In this document: piece by piece, positions 8,370-18,146 of the stretch
Position numbering within the stretch: the stretch's first letter is position 1
How the letters are laid out: every line of letters starts with the position of its first letter
Assembly (NCBI GenBank): GCA_001870995.2
Contig: MLAV02000007.1
Span: 186,001 to 250,000, forward strand
Direction: 5' to 3'
Length of the DNA: 64,000 bases
Source: Chitinophaga sp. CB10
GTDB lineage: Bacteria > Bacteroidota > Bacteroidia > Chitinophagales > Chitinophagaceae
Made by a program: the position numbers and the translations under genes
The notes under the pieces: model-generated
Databases searched by the model: none
What the model was told of the DNA's origin: nothing
Seen by the model: the letters and a program-made list of their open reading frames with translations, nothing else

Positions 8370-9998
8370 TTAGAATCCGATCCATGCAATGGCGGCCTTT
8401 TTCACCGTTCCCTCCCGCTTCAGGAGAATGGTAGCGTAGGTACGGGTGGCGGCGTTATAGTCGCTCGCGCCCAGCATACAGGCATAGCGCTTATTCACTT
8501 CCGGCATGCCGAAGAGGTACATGCGTTCAATCTTTTTGTTGTAGTAGCGGTAACATACAAAGCTGGCGTCGTCCGCGAACTTCAGGGGTTTCTTTACCCG
8601 GTCGCTGCCGCCTGTATCCAGGTATTGCAGGTAGTCGTTGAAGAGCATGAAGGTTACGTCCGGGAAGTTCAGGAAGTCGTACGACACGTATGGGTTCAGG
8701 TTCAGCGCGGCAATTTTATTGCGGAAGCTCCACTCGCTTTTACTGCGCCGGTGCTGGAAGAAAGGCTGACAGGTACCGGTGATCACCTGGTATTTGGATA
8801 AGGACCAGGTAGCGTCCTCCTTGCCCAGCGTATCTAATTCCGCTACGCCGGCATCGCCCATATTGGAATGCATGTTCGCCAGCTGGTTATTTCCCTGACG
8901 GAAGTAGCTGAGGTTTTCCAGCATGATGGTGCTGCTGCCGTCGTTGTTCATGATCCAGTTTTGCGGGATGCCTTCGTATTTGTCTTTATAGTTCAGGTTC
9001 GTTTCCACGTTGCGGCTCAGCTCCGGGTAGCTTAGCACCGGGTGTTTGCGCAGTTTTCCCTCCTCTGTGAAAATATTCATCAGCGTACCGCTGTTCCCCC
9101 CTTTTCGCTCGGAAGGCACGAATAACAGCAACCTTACTTCTTTAAATGCCGGAACGGTTTTTACCAATCCGCTCACGTTGTCATAATTGTGCGTATAGGC
9201 GATCACGTTATGGGAAAAGGTGGTGGAATCAGGCGTTAACCGGCTCAACACCACTTTAGACCAGGAGGAGTTATTCCGTTTTTTCGTATTGAATCCCGTA
9301 GTGGCGAGGTACACGTCCCTGCTGTCCTGCACGGCCATGTGGATGTAGCTGAAGTAGGCGAAGGCGGAGTCCTGCATGTAAAAGTAGCCGGTATTGATCA
9401 GCTCATGCTGCGGGGAATAATGCCGGACGATGATGCGGTGTTTCACATTCTCTCCCGGGAGTATCTCGTGGCCGGAGAAGAATGCAACGGCATAGTAATC
9501 GGACCGCTGGTCCTTTTCCACGAAGCAGTCATGCGAGGCGACATTGTTTTGCGCAAAGGCCGTTTTGAGCCTTACAGAGGGCAGCTCGCCCAGGAGCTGC
9601 TCCTGCTGCAGCTTCCCGGTGTTTTCGTTTAGCACCAGGCGGAATATCCGCGGCGTATCGTTGACCAGTTGTTGCAGGAACAGGACTGGTTGGCCATTGA
9701 TTTGGAAGATAGCGTCAATTTCAGTGTTTTCGAGGTCGCGGCTGTTCCAGAGATTGGTTTGCAGGGTATCGCTGCTGAGTTGTTCTCTTTTGTTGTTGTA
9801 CATGCGTACTTCCAGGCCGGCGGTTCTGGAAAAGTGGAGGTAGCAGGTGTTGCCGTTTTTGAGTTGGAGGAGTTTGTCCCAACCGTCGCCGGGTACTTCA
9901 AATTCGGTGCTGAGGTTTACCACAGGGTTTTGCGCCCGGGTGAGGAAGGCGTAGCAGAGGATAGGGAGTAAAAGCAGCCACTTGCGGGTATAGTTCAT
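8370..9998 (-). CDS. Secreted protein of unknown function
   Basis: A 542-residue protein whose family I do not recognise. The ATG at 9998 gives a good signal peptide (MNYTRKWLLLLPILCYAFLTRAQ). A longer frame from TTG 10022 exists, but that TTG is the end of a promoter box. The rest is rich in Asn, Tyr and Thr with alternating strand-like segments, as in beta-propeller or beta-sandwich periplasmic and surface proteins of Bacteroidota. There is no lipobox and no C-terminal sorting domain. Its stop lies three bases from that of endonuclease V, tail to tail. Confidence 0.75.
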   Translation of the reverse strand: MNYTRKWLLLLPILCYAFLTRAQNPVVNLSTEFEVPGDGWDKLLQLKNGNTCYLHFSRTAGLEVRMYNNKREQLSSDTLQTNLWNSRDLENTEIDAIFQINGQPVLFLQQLVNDTPRIFRLVLNENTGKLQQEQLLGELPSVRLKTAFAQNNVASHDCFVEKDQRSDYYAVAFFSGHEILPGENVKHRIIVRHYSPQHELINTGYFYMQDSAFAYFSYIHMAVQDSRDVYLATTGFNTKKRNNSSWSKVVLSRLTPDSTTFSHNVIAYTHNYDNVSGLVKTVPAFKEVRLLLFVPSERKGGNSGTLMNIFTEEGKLRKHPVLSYPELSRNVETNLNYKDKYEGIPQNWIMNNDGSSTIMLENLSYFRQGNNQLANMHSNMGDAGVAELDTLGKEDATWSLSKYQVITGTCQPFFQHRRSKSEWSFRNKIAALNLNPYVSYDFLNFPDVTFMLFNDYLQYLDTGGSDRVKKPLKFADDASFVCYRYYNKKIERMYLFGMPEVNKRYACMLGASDYNAATRTYATILLKREGTVKKAAIAWIGF

Positions 9999-10019
9999 TA
10001 GATTATTGATTAATAATTT

Positions 10020-10027
10020 CAAATATA
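10020..10027 (-). promoter_or_regulatory. Minus-7 promoter box for the secreted-protein gene
   Basis: On the minus strand this reads TATATTTG, an exact TAnnTTTG match, 21 bases before the ATG at 9998. Its final TTG is also the apparent start codon of the longest ORF, which I reject. Confidence 0.65.
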
Positions 10028-10103
10028 TGAAAATTATTAATTTTTAACAGGAGTTGGTTCGGGGCCTTCACCTCCCCCGAACCACCTTCCCTCAAATCTC
10101 CCA

Positions 10104-12071
10104 TCAGTCAAACCGCTGCCGCTGTATCCGCACCGCATTCAATATCGCCAGCAACGCCACGCCCACATCGGCAAACACCGCCTCCCACATCGTAGCCAGC
10201 CCGCCAGCGCCCAGCAGCAACACAATCCCTTTCACCACAAACGCAAGGGTAATATTCTGCCAAACGATCTTCTTCGTAGCGCGCCCGATCCTAACGGCCA
10301 TGGGTACACGCGAAGGCTCGTCATTCTGTATCACGATATCCGCCGTTTCTATCGCGGCATCGCTGCCAAGGCCGCCCATGGCAATACCGGCATCGCTGAG
10401 CGCAATCACCGGCGCGTCGTTCACGCCATCGCCCACGAAGGCAACGCTGCCCTTTTGCCCGCGGATCTCTTTAACGCGGGCCACCTTGTCCTCCGGCAGC
10501 AGGTCGCCATAGGCCTGTGCAACGCCTGCCTTTTCCGCTACGTAATTCACTACGGCTGCCTTATCGCCGGATAGCATTACCGTATGAATGCCCAGCGCTT
10601 TCAGCGCCGCCACGGCGCCCGGCGCATCCGGCTTAATTTCGTCCGCAATGGTGATCATACCGGCATACACGCCATCCACCGCTACCGCCACCACCGTCAG
10701 CGGAATATTTTCCGCAGCGGTATCATAGGCAATATTGAACTTCCGCAGCAACCTGAAATTCCCCACTAACAATCGTTTACCCTTCACCGTGCCCGAAAGT
10801 CCGTGCCCCGCGATCTCTTCCATCTCCCCCACCTCCAAAGCCAAGGCTTTATCTCCAAGGTACTCGCGGATAGCCGTAGCCACGGGATGCGTGGATTTGC
10901 TTTCCAGGGCGTTCACCATCGGCAGCAGTTCCGCCGCGTCAAAGCCCGGCTGCAACGCTACTTCCTGCACGGCGAACACCCCTTTGGTCAGCGTGCCGGT
11001 TTTGTCCATCACCACGCTTTGTATGGTGGCCATTACATCCAGGTAGTTGCTGCCTTTGAACAGGATGCCGTTGCGGCTGGCGGCGCCTATACCGCCAAAG
11101 TAACCCAGCGGTATGGAGATCACCAGCGCGCACGGGCAGGAGATTACCAAGAATATCAACGCCCGGTACAACCAGTCGTTAAACACATAATGCTGTACAA
11201 AAAAGTACGGCAGCAGGCAAATCCCAATCGCCAGAAACACTACTGCCGGCGTATAAATCCGGGCAAACTTCCGGATGAATAATTCCGTCGGCGCTTTCTG
11301 CGAGGTAGCATTCTGAACCAGTTCCAGGATGCGGGACAGCTTACTGTCCGCATACGGCGAAGTCACCTTCACGTCCGCTACGGTATTGAGGTTGATCATA
11401 CCCGCCAGCACCTGCTGCCCTTTCGTTTTTGTATCAGGCTTGCTTTCGCCCGTTAACGCAGCAGTATTGAAAGAGGCGTTTTCGGAAACCAGTTCCCCGT
11501 CCAGCGCCAATTTTTCCCCTGGCCTAAGCTGAACGATAGTCCCGACCGGAACCGAGGCGGCTTGCTGACGCTGCGCTAGACCTTCTCTCAAAACAGTAAC
11601 TTCATCAGGGCGCTGATCCAGCAGCCCTTTGATATTGGACTTAGCCCTGCTCACAGCGGCATCCTGGAACACCTCGCCCACTGCGTAAAAGAGCATCACC
11701 GCCACTCCTTCCGGATACTGACCGATGTAAAAAGCGCCCACCGTGGCAATGGTCATCAGCAGGAATTCACTGAACACATCGCCCCTGATGAGCGTACGCC
11801 AGGCGTTTACGATCACCGGCAAGGCCACCGGCACATAGGCCAGCAGGTAAAAGCCGAGTCGCGCGTAGCCGTGGAAGCCCGCCCGGGTGTTGTCCAGCAC
11901 AATGCCCGTCAGCAACAACACCAGGCTTACCACGCAAGCAATAAACTCAGCGGATTTCCACCACTGCGCGCCGCCGCTTTCATGGTCATGCCCATGATCG
12001 TGCCCGGCATGCGCATCCTGCGGTGGTATTCGTTTTTTCCCTTCGTTGGTTGAACAGCATTCTTGTCCCAT
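10104..12071 (-). CDS. P1B-type heavy-metal translocating ATPase (Zn/Cd/Co type)
   Basis: A 655-residue inner-membrane ATPase that should export divalent soft metals from the cytosol. It shows TGES (207-210), the intramembrane metal site CPC (312-314), the phosphorylation loop DKTGT (Asp 356), the P1B-specific HP pair (395-396) and GDGVNDAP near the C-terminal helices. There is no N-terminal HMA (CxxC) domain. Instead the N-terminus has a CC pair and a His/Asp stretch (HAGHDHGHDH, 21-30), which may act as the metal sensor; this favours Zn/Cd/Co over Cu. It is the last gene of the efflux operon and starts 27 bp after czcB. Confidence 0.92.
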   Translation of the reverse strand: MGQECCSTNEGKKRIPPQDAHAGHDHGHDHESGGAQWWKSAEFIACVVSLVLLLTGIVLDNTRAGFHGYARLGFYLLAYVPVALPVIVNAWRTLIRGDVFSEFLLMTIATVGAFYIGQYPEGVAVMLFYAVGEVFQDAAVSRAKSNIKGLLDQRPDEVTVLREGLAQRQQAASVPVGTIVQLRPGEKLALDGELVSENASFNTAALTGESKPDTKTKGQQVLAGMINLNTVADVKVTSPYADSKLSRILELVQNATSQKAPTELFIRKFARIYTPAVVFLAIGICLLPYFFVQHYVFNDWLYRALIFLVISCPCALVISIPLGYFGGIGAASRNGILFKGSNYLDVMATIQSVVMDKTGTLTKGVFAVQEVALQPGFDAAELLPMVNALESKSTHPVATAIREYLGDKALALEVGEMEEIAGHGLSGTVKGKRLLVGNFRLLRKFNIAYDTAAENIPLTVVAVAVDGVYAGMITIADEIKPDAPGAVAALKALGIHTVMLSGDKAAVVNYVAEKAGVAQAYGDLLPEDKVARVKEIRGQKGSVAFVGDGVNDAPVIALSDAGIAMGGLGSDAAIETADIVIQNDEPSRVPMAVRIGRATKKIVWQNITLAFVVKGIVLLLGAGGLATMWEAVFADVGVALLAILNAVRIQRQRFD

Positions 12072-12097
12072 ATCTTTGATTTTAACGGATGTTGAAA

Positions 12098-13273
12098 TTA
12101 ATGTCCTTCGTGTTCACCGCTGTTTTTCATTTTCGCCAGCAGGTCATACGCGCCTTTTATCACCAGCGCATTTTCAGGCGTGTCCGCCGGCAGCGTAATG
12201 GCGGTGTAGCCCAGCTCTGTATCGCCCTTCTCCACCGGCACCAGCTTAAAGAGTTGCAGGCTGTCCTTCCCTTCCACGCCGGTTTGCACAAAAACATAAT
12301 CCTTATTGTCAAAGTTCACTATCGCCGATTCAGGTACCGCCTTCACCTTTCCCGCGCCGGTTTCTATCAGCGCCTGCAGGTAAGTGCCCGGCAGCAGCTC
12401 CGTATCCTCCTGGTCCAGGTGGCAATGCACGCGGATCGTCCTGTCCTCGCTGATTTCACGGCCTATCAGGTGAACGGTGGCCTTGCGGGTACGCGATTCA
12501 TTAGCGAGGGTAAACAGCACATGCTGCCCGATCTTCAGCTTCGGAATATCTTTTTCAAACACGGTCAGCTCCGCATGCAAATGCTCGGTGTCGACTATAC
12601 GAAACAGCACATCCGCCGGCGTTACATGCTGCCCCAGGTTCACGTTTACCTGTGTTACATACCCGCTGATAGGCGCGTAAATATTGATAGTGGATTTGAT
12701 GTTCCCCTGGTTAAGCCCGGCGGTATTGATGTTGAGCATGCGCAACTTCTCTTTCAGGCCACTGGCTTTGACGGACAGTGTTTGCCAGCTGGCTTTCGTC
12801 TGCTGCAGGGTCTTCAGCGCATTCACGTTCTCTTTGGCCAGCTCCTGCTGCCGTTCATATTCCACTTTCGCATACTCGAGCTGACTCAGGGTTTCCAGGT
12901 AATCCTGCTGCAATTGAATATACTCAAGATTTTCCAGAACGGCGATCACCTGGCCCTTCTTCACCGGCATGCCCTGCAACAGCGAAGTTTGCTTCACGAA
13001 TCCGCCCATAGGCACGGCAATGCTCACCTGCTGCTGGGGCGGCACATCCAGCAAGCCCGCCACTTTAATCGTGCTGCTGATTTCCCTCATTTCCGGCGCT
13101 CCCAAAGTAATGCCAACGGTGCGCGCCTGCTCACCGGTAAGCTCCACCTGATCCTCATGCTCTTCATGGGCCTCTTCGCCGGCTTCGGCCACCGGCTTGG
13201 TTTTGCAGGAAATGAGCAGCCCCAGTGCGAGCGCGCTGCTTAGAAAATATTTATAGGATGCATGCATCTTCAT
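12098..13273 (-). CDS. RND efflux periplasmic adaptor (CzcB/CusB-like lipoprotein)
   Basis: A 391-residue membrane-fusion protein linking the RND pump to the outer-membrane channel. The N-terminus has a lipobox (LGLLISC, Cys about 23), then an acidic/His patch (EAGEEAHEEHEDQ) that may bind metal. After that come a lipoyl-like half-motif, a coiled-coil hairpin (about 110-180), the second lipoyl half (ISGYVTQVNVNLGQHV) and beta-barrel domains. The C-terminus ends in HEGH, again metal-friendly. It lies between the TolC-type gene (12-bp gap) and the ATPase. Confidence 0.92.
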   Translation of the reverse strand: MKMHASYKYFLSSALALGLLISCKTKPVAEAGEEAHEEHEDQVELTGEQARTVGITLGAPEMREISSTIKVAGLLDVPPQQQVSIAVPMGGFVKQTSLLQGMPVKKGQVIAVLENLEYIQLQQDYLETLSQLEYAKVEYERQQELAKENVNALKTLQQTKASWQTLSVKASGLKEKLRMLNINTAGLNQGNIKSTINIYAPISGYVTQVNVNLGQHVTPADVLFRIVDTEHLHAELTVFEKDIPKLKIGQHVLFTLANESRTRKATVHLIGREISEDRTIRVHCHLDQEDTELLPGTYLQALIETGAGKVKAVPESAIVNFDNKDYVFVQTGVEGKDSLQLFKLVPVEKGDTELGYTAITLPADTPENALVIKGAYDLLAKMKNSGEHEGH

Positions 13274-13285
13274 AGTATTCAGTTA

Positions 13286-14524
13286 TTATTGATTACCGGC
13301 CAGGTAGTTGAGGTAGCAGGCCGCGATTTTATTGTCCAGTAAGGATTTCAGGTAACCCTGGCGAATATTGAGCGCCTGTTCCAGGTTCAGAAAATGTTCG
13401 GCATAACCGATTTCGCCGGCGCTGTACGCGAGTTGCGACTGCTTTACAATCAATCCGGCATTCGGCAGGGCGGACTGCGTGTAATAACGCAGGTTCTCCA
13501 TTTGCTTGACGTACTGCTGAACCGCTTGCGTGTATTGACTTTGCAGCTGTATGCTGTTTTGTTCGAACGTAAGCGTGGCCGCCTGCTCCTGCTGCGCCTC
13601 CGCTTTCACGCGGGCCCGCATCGGCCTCGCCCAGACGGGCAGCGCCAGCCCCACCTGGAATCCCTGGAAACGGTTGCCCCCAGTGGCCAGCGGGGCGCCG
13701 GAAGCGTTTACCGGCGTGCCTATGAGCGACTGGTTAAAATACCCCAGCGTAATATCCGGGAGTATCGCATTGGCATATACTTTCTGCTGCTTGTCCGCCG
13801 TAACGGCCTGCTGCTGCAGGTATTGCAGTAAAGGATGTTGGGAGATGCGGGTGCTGTCAAACACCGGCGTCAGCGTTACATCCGCCAGGCTTCCTTCCGC
13901 CGGCAGCGGTAAAACATCCGCTTCGCTCATGCCGGTGAAAGCTTTCAGCCGGGTGGTCGCGATTTTCATATCCGCTTCGTTCTGCCGCAACAGGTTCTCT
14001 ACTTCCTGTTTTCGTGTATCCGAAGCCGTTTTCTCCAGCATCTTGCCCTCCCCGGTGCGGTACCGGAGCTCCGCCTTTTTTGCAAAGGCATTGAAGAGGC
14101 TGTCCTGCTGCAATAGGAGCGCCCGCTGTTCCTGCAAATACAACAATTGCAGGTAAGCTTCCTTCACCTGGTAGGCCAGTTCGTTGCTGGTATTGGCTTT
14201 CAGGAAGCCGGCCTCTTTCAACTGCGATTCGCCCAGTTGCTTCCGCGCACCAAAGTTGGTGGGGAAAGGTATGGCCTGGGTGATGCTGAAATTATTATCG
14301 TTTTTCACGTAGCTGTTGTATTGCCCGTATTGCAGGGCTACTTCCGTTTTGCCGATGTCCCCGGCGGTGGGCAACAGCTGCCGGAAGTACTGCACGCGGG
14401 CATCCGCCGCCTGCAGGCTTTTATTATGTTGCAAAGCGTATTGCACCGCCCCTTCCATATTCCAGGAAGGCCGCTGGCTGAAAGCCGCCAGTGGCAGGAG
14501 CAAGAGGCTAATTAATTTTTTCAT
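13286..14524 (-). CDS. TolC-family outer-membrane efflux protein (CzcC-like)
   Basis: A 412-residue outer-membrane factor with two repeats of long amphipathic helices (about 60-220 and 240-400), typical of TolC-like tunnels. The ATG at 14524 gives a clean signal peptide (MKKLISLLLLPLAAFSQ); the longer frame to 14563 adds 13 unlikely residues. This start overlaps the last 17 bases of czcA, consistent with translational coupling. It is the exit duct of the tripartite metal pump encoded by its neighbours. Confidence 0.9.
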   Translation of the reverse strand: MKKLISLLLLPLAAFSQRPSWNMEGAVQYALQHNKSLQAADARVQYFRQLLPTAGDIGKTEVALQYGQYNSYVKNDNNFSITQAIPFPTNFGARKQLGESQLKEAGFLKANTSNELAYQVKEAYLQLLYLQEQRALLLQQDSLFNAFAKKAELRYRTGEGKMLEKTASDTRKQEVENLLRQNEADMKIATTRLKAFTGMSEADVLPLPAEGSLADVTLTPVFDSTRISQHPLLQYLQQQAVTADKQQKVYANAILPDITLGYFNQSLIGTPVNASGAPLATGGNRFQGFQVGLALPVWARPMRARVKAEAQQEQAATLTFEQNSIQLQSQYTQAVQQYVKQMENLRYYTQSALPNAGLIVKQSQLAYSAGEIGYAEHFLNLEQALNIRQGYLKSLLDNKIAACYLNYLAGNQ

Positions 14525-17500
14525 GATTCGCTTTTTTATGTTTTCCGGAGAAGCCGTTTTCAAACAGCAGGTACAGGCAAGGCAGCACCAGCAACGTCAG
14601 TAATGTGGAGGTTACCAGGCCGCCTATCACCACCGTTGCCAAAGGCCGCTGCACTTCCGCGCCGGCGCTGGTAGCGAGCGCCATCGGCAAAAAGCCCAGG
14701 GAGGCCACGCTGGCCGTCATTAATACGGGCCGTAATCGTATAGCCGTTCCCTTTAGTACCCGGTCATAGGCATCCGTAATACCGTCTTTCTTCAAATAAT
14801 TGAACTCCCCTATCAGCACAATGCCGTTGAGCACCGCCACGCCAAAGAGCGCAATGAAACCCACGCCGGCGGATATACTGAAAGGCATGCCCCGCAGCAG
14901 CAGCGCAAACACCCCGCCGATGGCTGCCATTGGGATGGCCGTGAATATCAGCAGCGACTGGCTTACAGAATGGAAAGTGAAATACAGCAAACCGAAGATC
15001 AGCAGCAATGCCACGGGCACGGCAACGGATAAACGCTGATTAGCTTCCCGCAGGTTTTCGAACTGCCCGCCGTAACGGATAAAGTAGCCCGGCGGCATTT
15101 TCACGGCGGCGTTGATCTTCCCTTCTATTTCCTGCACCACGCTGGCGATATCCCGCCCGCGGACGTTGAAGCCTACGATGATGCGGCGTTTGGCGTCTTC
15201 CCGCTGGATCTGGTTTGGCCCCGTCTGCATTTCCACGGTGGCCAGCTGCGCCAGCGGTATCTGCTGCCCGTTGGGCGCTGTTACATACAGTTGGCTAACG
15301 TCCGTGAGGCTGGTGCGGGACGCATGGTCCAGCCGCAACACGAGGTCGAACCGCTTTTCGCCTTCATACACCAGCCCGGCGGACTGCCCGGCGAAGGCGG
15401 TGTTCACCGTTTGGTTAATGGTTTCAATGTCCAGCCCGTACTGCGCTACGCGGGCACGGTCTATTTTGACAACGATCTGCGGCAAGCCATCCAGCTGCTC
15501 CAGGTAGATGTCCTTTGCGCCGGCAGTTTTGCTGACGATTTTGTTGACCTGCGCGGCCAGGGAGCTAAGGGTATTCAGGTCCTCCCCGAATATCTTGATA
15601 CCTACATCCTGGCGTACGCCCGAAATCAGTTCATTAAAGCGCAGCTGTATCGGTTGGGAAAAGCCGAAGCTCACGCCGGGTATAGCTTCCAGCGCTTCCT
15701 GCATTTTGTTGGCCAGCTCCTCCCTGGATTTGGCGCTGGTCCATTCCTTTTGGGGTTTGAGGAGGATGGTGAGGTCGCACGACTCCATAGGCATAGGGTC
15801 CGTAGGGATCTCCGCCGCGCCGATCTTGCCGATCACCTCTTTTACTTCGGGGAACTGCCTGCGCAGGATGCCGGCGGCCAGGGTGATCTTGTCCACCGTC
15901 TCCGTTAAGGAGCTGCCGGTGAGCAGGCGGGTTTCTACGGCGAAGTCGCCCTCCTCCAGGGTAGGAATGAACTCCCCTCCCATACGCGTAAATAACGCCA
16001 ACGCCACTACGAAAAGCGCCACCGCGATACCCACCACCCAGTATTTAAAACGTAAAGCCGCTTTGATAGCAGGGTCGTACAGCTTGTGGAAGAAGGCCAT
16101 CAGCCGGTCGGAGATATTCGGTTTGCTGCTGATCCGCTTGTTCAGGAACAGGGCGGACATCATGGGCACGTAGGTGAGCGACAGGATGAACGCGCCTGCA
16201 ATGGCAAAGGAAACGGTTTGCGCCATGGGCTTGAACATCTTTCCTTCAATCCCCACCAGCGCTAAAATGGGCAGGTACACGATGAGGATGATGATTTCCC
16301 CGAAAGAGGCCGCAGTCCTGATTTTGCTGGCACTGTCGTACACTTCGGCATCCATCTCCGCCTGTGTGAGTTGCAGCGTGGGCCGGCCGTTGAGCCGCGT
16401 TACGAGGTGATGTAAAGTTGCCTCCACGATGATCACCGCGCCGTCCACAATCAGCCCGAAGTCAATAGCGCCAAGGCTCATCAGGTTACCGGACACGCCG
16501 AATAACTTCATCATCGATACGGCAAAGAGCATGGAAAGGGGGATTACAGAGGCTACGATCAGCCCTGCGCGCAGGTTGCCGAGGAAGATGACGAGCACGA
16601 ATATCACAATCAGCGCTCCTTCCACGAGGTTCTTTTTGACGGTGCCTACTGCGCGGCCTACAAAATCGCTCCGGTCCAGGAAGGGCTCTATCACCACGCC
16701 TTCCGGCAATGTTTTCTGAATGGCCGCCACCCGCTCTTTCACGGCTTTCACCACCTCGTTGGAGTTCTTGCCTTTCAGCATCATGACGATGCCCCCTACG
16801 GCTTCCCCGGTTTCGTTGCGGGTGAGCGCGCCGTAGCGGATAGCGTCCCCCAGTTGCACGGTGGCTACATCCCGTACCAGCACGGGCGTGCCGTTGTTCG
16901 TATTTTTAACGACTATATTTTCAATATCTGCCAGGGAGCCGATCATGCCTTCGCTGCGGATAAAATAGGCGTTGGGCTTTTTATCGATATAGGCCCCGCC
17001 GGTGTTTTGGTTATTGCGCTGCGTGGCGGTAAACACATCGGCAATGCTGATGTTGTAACTCCGCAACCGGTCCGGGTTGATGGCGACTACATATTGCTTC
17101 AGCTTTCCGCCGAAGCTGTTGACTTCCGCTACGCCGGGCGTGCCCAGCAGCTGCCGGCGTACGTACCAGTCCTGTATGGTGCGTAGTTCCCGGGCGTCGT
17201 ATTTGGATTCATAGCCTTTCTGCGGATGCACGACGTATTGGTATATTTCCCCGAGGCCGCTGGAAATGGGCGACATCTCCGGGTTGCCAATGCCGGCAGG
17301 GATAAGGCTTTTGGCTTCCGACAACTTTTCGTTTACCTGTTGACGTGCCCAGTAAATATCTACGTCGTCATGAAATACCACCGTTACTACGGACAGCCCA
17401 AAACGGCTGATAGAGCGGATTTCAGCCAGCTCCGGGATAACGGCCATGGTTTGCTCCACCGGGAAGGTGATGAGCCGCTCCACCTCCTGCGCAGCCAGGG

Positions 17501-17660
17501 AAGGCGATAAGGTAATCACCTGCACCTGGTTATTGGTAATATCCGGCACCGCATCCACCGGCAGCCGGGTAAGGGACCATACGCCCCATAACACCAGGGC
17601 GACGGTAAAAATGGCAATAGCAAGTTTGTTCCTGACGGAAAACAGAATAATCTTGTCCAT
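14508..17660 (-). CDS. Heavy-metal RND efflux pump (CzcA/CusA family)
   Basis: A 1050-residue inner-membrane proton/metal antiporter of the HME-RND type. The start is the ATG at 17660 (MDKIILFSVRNKLAIAIF), which removes 18 spurious residues. It has the N-terminal PVDAVPDITNNQVQV block, two large periplasmic loops and twelve helices. One helix holds LGAIDFGLIVDGAVIIVEA, where HME pumps carry the proton-relay Asp and Glu residues; RGMPFSISAGVGFIALFGVAVLNGIV is the C-terminal counterpart. The divalent (Czc) type is more likely than the Cu/Ag type given the ATPase partner, but the sequence alone does not settle it. Confidence 0.93.
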   Translation of the reverse strand: MDKIILFSVRNKLAIAIFTVALVLWGVWSLTRLPVDAVPDITNNQVQVITLSPSLAAQEVERLITFPVEQTMAVIPELAEIRSISRFGLSVVTVVFHDDVDIYWARQQVNEKLSEAKSLIPAGIGNPEMSPISSGLGEIYQYVVHPQKGYESKYDARELRTIQDWYVRRQLLGTPGVAEVNSFGGKLKQYVVAINPDRLRSYNISIADVFTATQRNNQNTGGAYIDKKPNAYFIRSEGMIGSLADIENIVVKNTNNGTPVLVRDVATVQLGDAIRYGALTRNETGEAVGGIVMMLKGKNSNEVVKAVKERVAAIQKTLPEGVVIEPFLDRSDFVGRAVGTVKKNLVEGALIVIFVLVIFLGNLRAGLIVASVIPLSMLFAVSMMKLFGVSGNLMSLGAIDFGLIVDGAVIIVEATLHHLVTRLNGRPTLQLTQAEMDAEVYDSASKIRTAASFGEIIILIVYLPILALVGIEGKMFKPMAQTVSFAIAGAFILSLTYVPMMSALFLNKRISSKPNISDRLMAFFHKLYDPAIKAALRFKYWVVGIAVALFVVALALFTRMGGEFIPTLEEGDFAVETRLLTGSSLTETVDKITLAAGILRRQFPEVKEVIGKIGAAEIPTDPMPMESCDLTILLKPQKEWTSAKSREELANKMQEALEAIPGVSFGFSQPIQLRFNELISGVRQDVGIKIFGEDLNTLSSLAAQVNKIVSKTAGAKDIYLEQLDGLPQIVVKIDRARVAQYGLDIETINQTVNTAFAGQSAGLVYEGEKRFDLVLRLDHASRTSLTDVSQLYVTAPNGQQIPLAQLATVEMQTGPNQIQREDAKRRIIVGFNVRGRDIASVVQEIEGKINAAVKMPPGYFIRYGGQFENLREANQRLSVAVPVALLLIFGLLYFTFHSVSQSLLIFTAIPMAAIGGVFALLLRGMPFSISAGVGFIALFGVAVLNGIVLIGEFNYLKKDGITDAYDRVLKGTAIRLRPVLMTASVASLGFLPMALATSAGAEVQRPLATVVIGGLVTSTLLTLLVLPCLYLLFENGFSGKHKKANHEKIN

Positions 17661-17735
17661 TAAAGAAAATGGGTTATAGGTGATCGCACGGCAGTATGGC
17701 TGCCGCAAATCCATGAATAATCAGTAAAGGGAAAA

Positions 17736-18056
17736 TTAAGCGATGACCGGCCTCGGAGGCTGCCAGATGGCCCTGCTGCCCGCTGTGGGAATAGCGACCG
17801 TATAGTGGGGATAGAGATATTGTTGTTGGGGATGAATAACTGCGTACTGCCAGTGGCTCACCGTCATCAGCTGCACATTGCAGCAGCTGCAAACGCATAA
17901 AGGGGAACAGAAGTCCACATGGTCCGAATGCTGCTCCGCAGGAGCGCTGCTAACCGCCGTCAGCGGCATACCCGGCACGGCAGCCAGCGCGTCATTGCAG
18001 GGGATGCAGGACAACGCGAGTAAATAAAGGCTGAATATGTACACGAGTATTTTCAT
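17736..18056 (-). CDS. Small Cys-rich secreted protein (DUF6660-like) at head of metal-efflux operon
   Basis: A 106-residue protein with a signal peptide (MKILVYIFSLYLLALSCIPC) and a compact cysteine cluster, DFCSPLCVCSCCNVQL, preceded by HSDH. It resembles DUF6660, small proteins often found directly upstream of CzcA genes in Bacteroidota. The Cys/His cluster after export suggests periplasmic metal binding or sensing; that is inference. It lies 75 bp ahead of czcA on the same strand and is divergent from the LytTR regulator. Confidence 0.75.
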   Translation of the reverse strand: MKILVYIFSLYLLALSCIPCNDALAAVPGMPLTAVSSAPAEQHSDHVDFCSPLCVCSCCNVQLMTVSHWQYAVIHPQQQYLYPHYTVAIPTAGSRAIWQPPRPVIA

Positions 18057-18146
18057 CCTTACAAAAATACATAAAAGAGATTAAAATCACCTTATAAAAA
18101 ACTGCATCCCTGTTGCGCAATTAGGTTTTGTTCCTAAATTAGCCCC

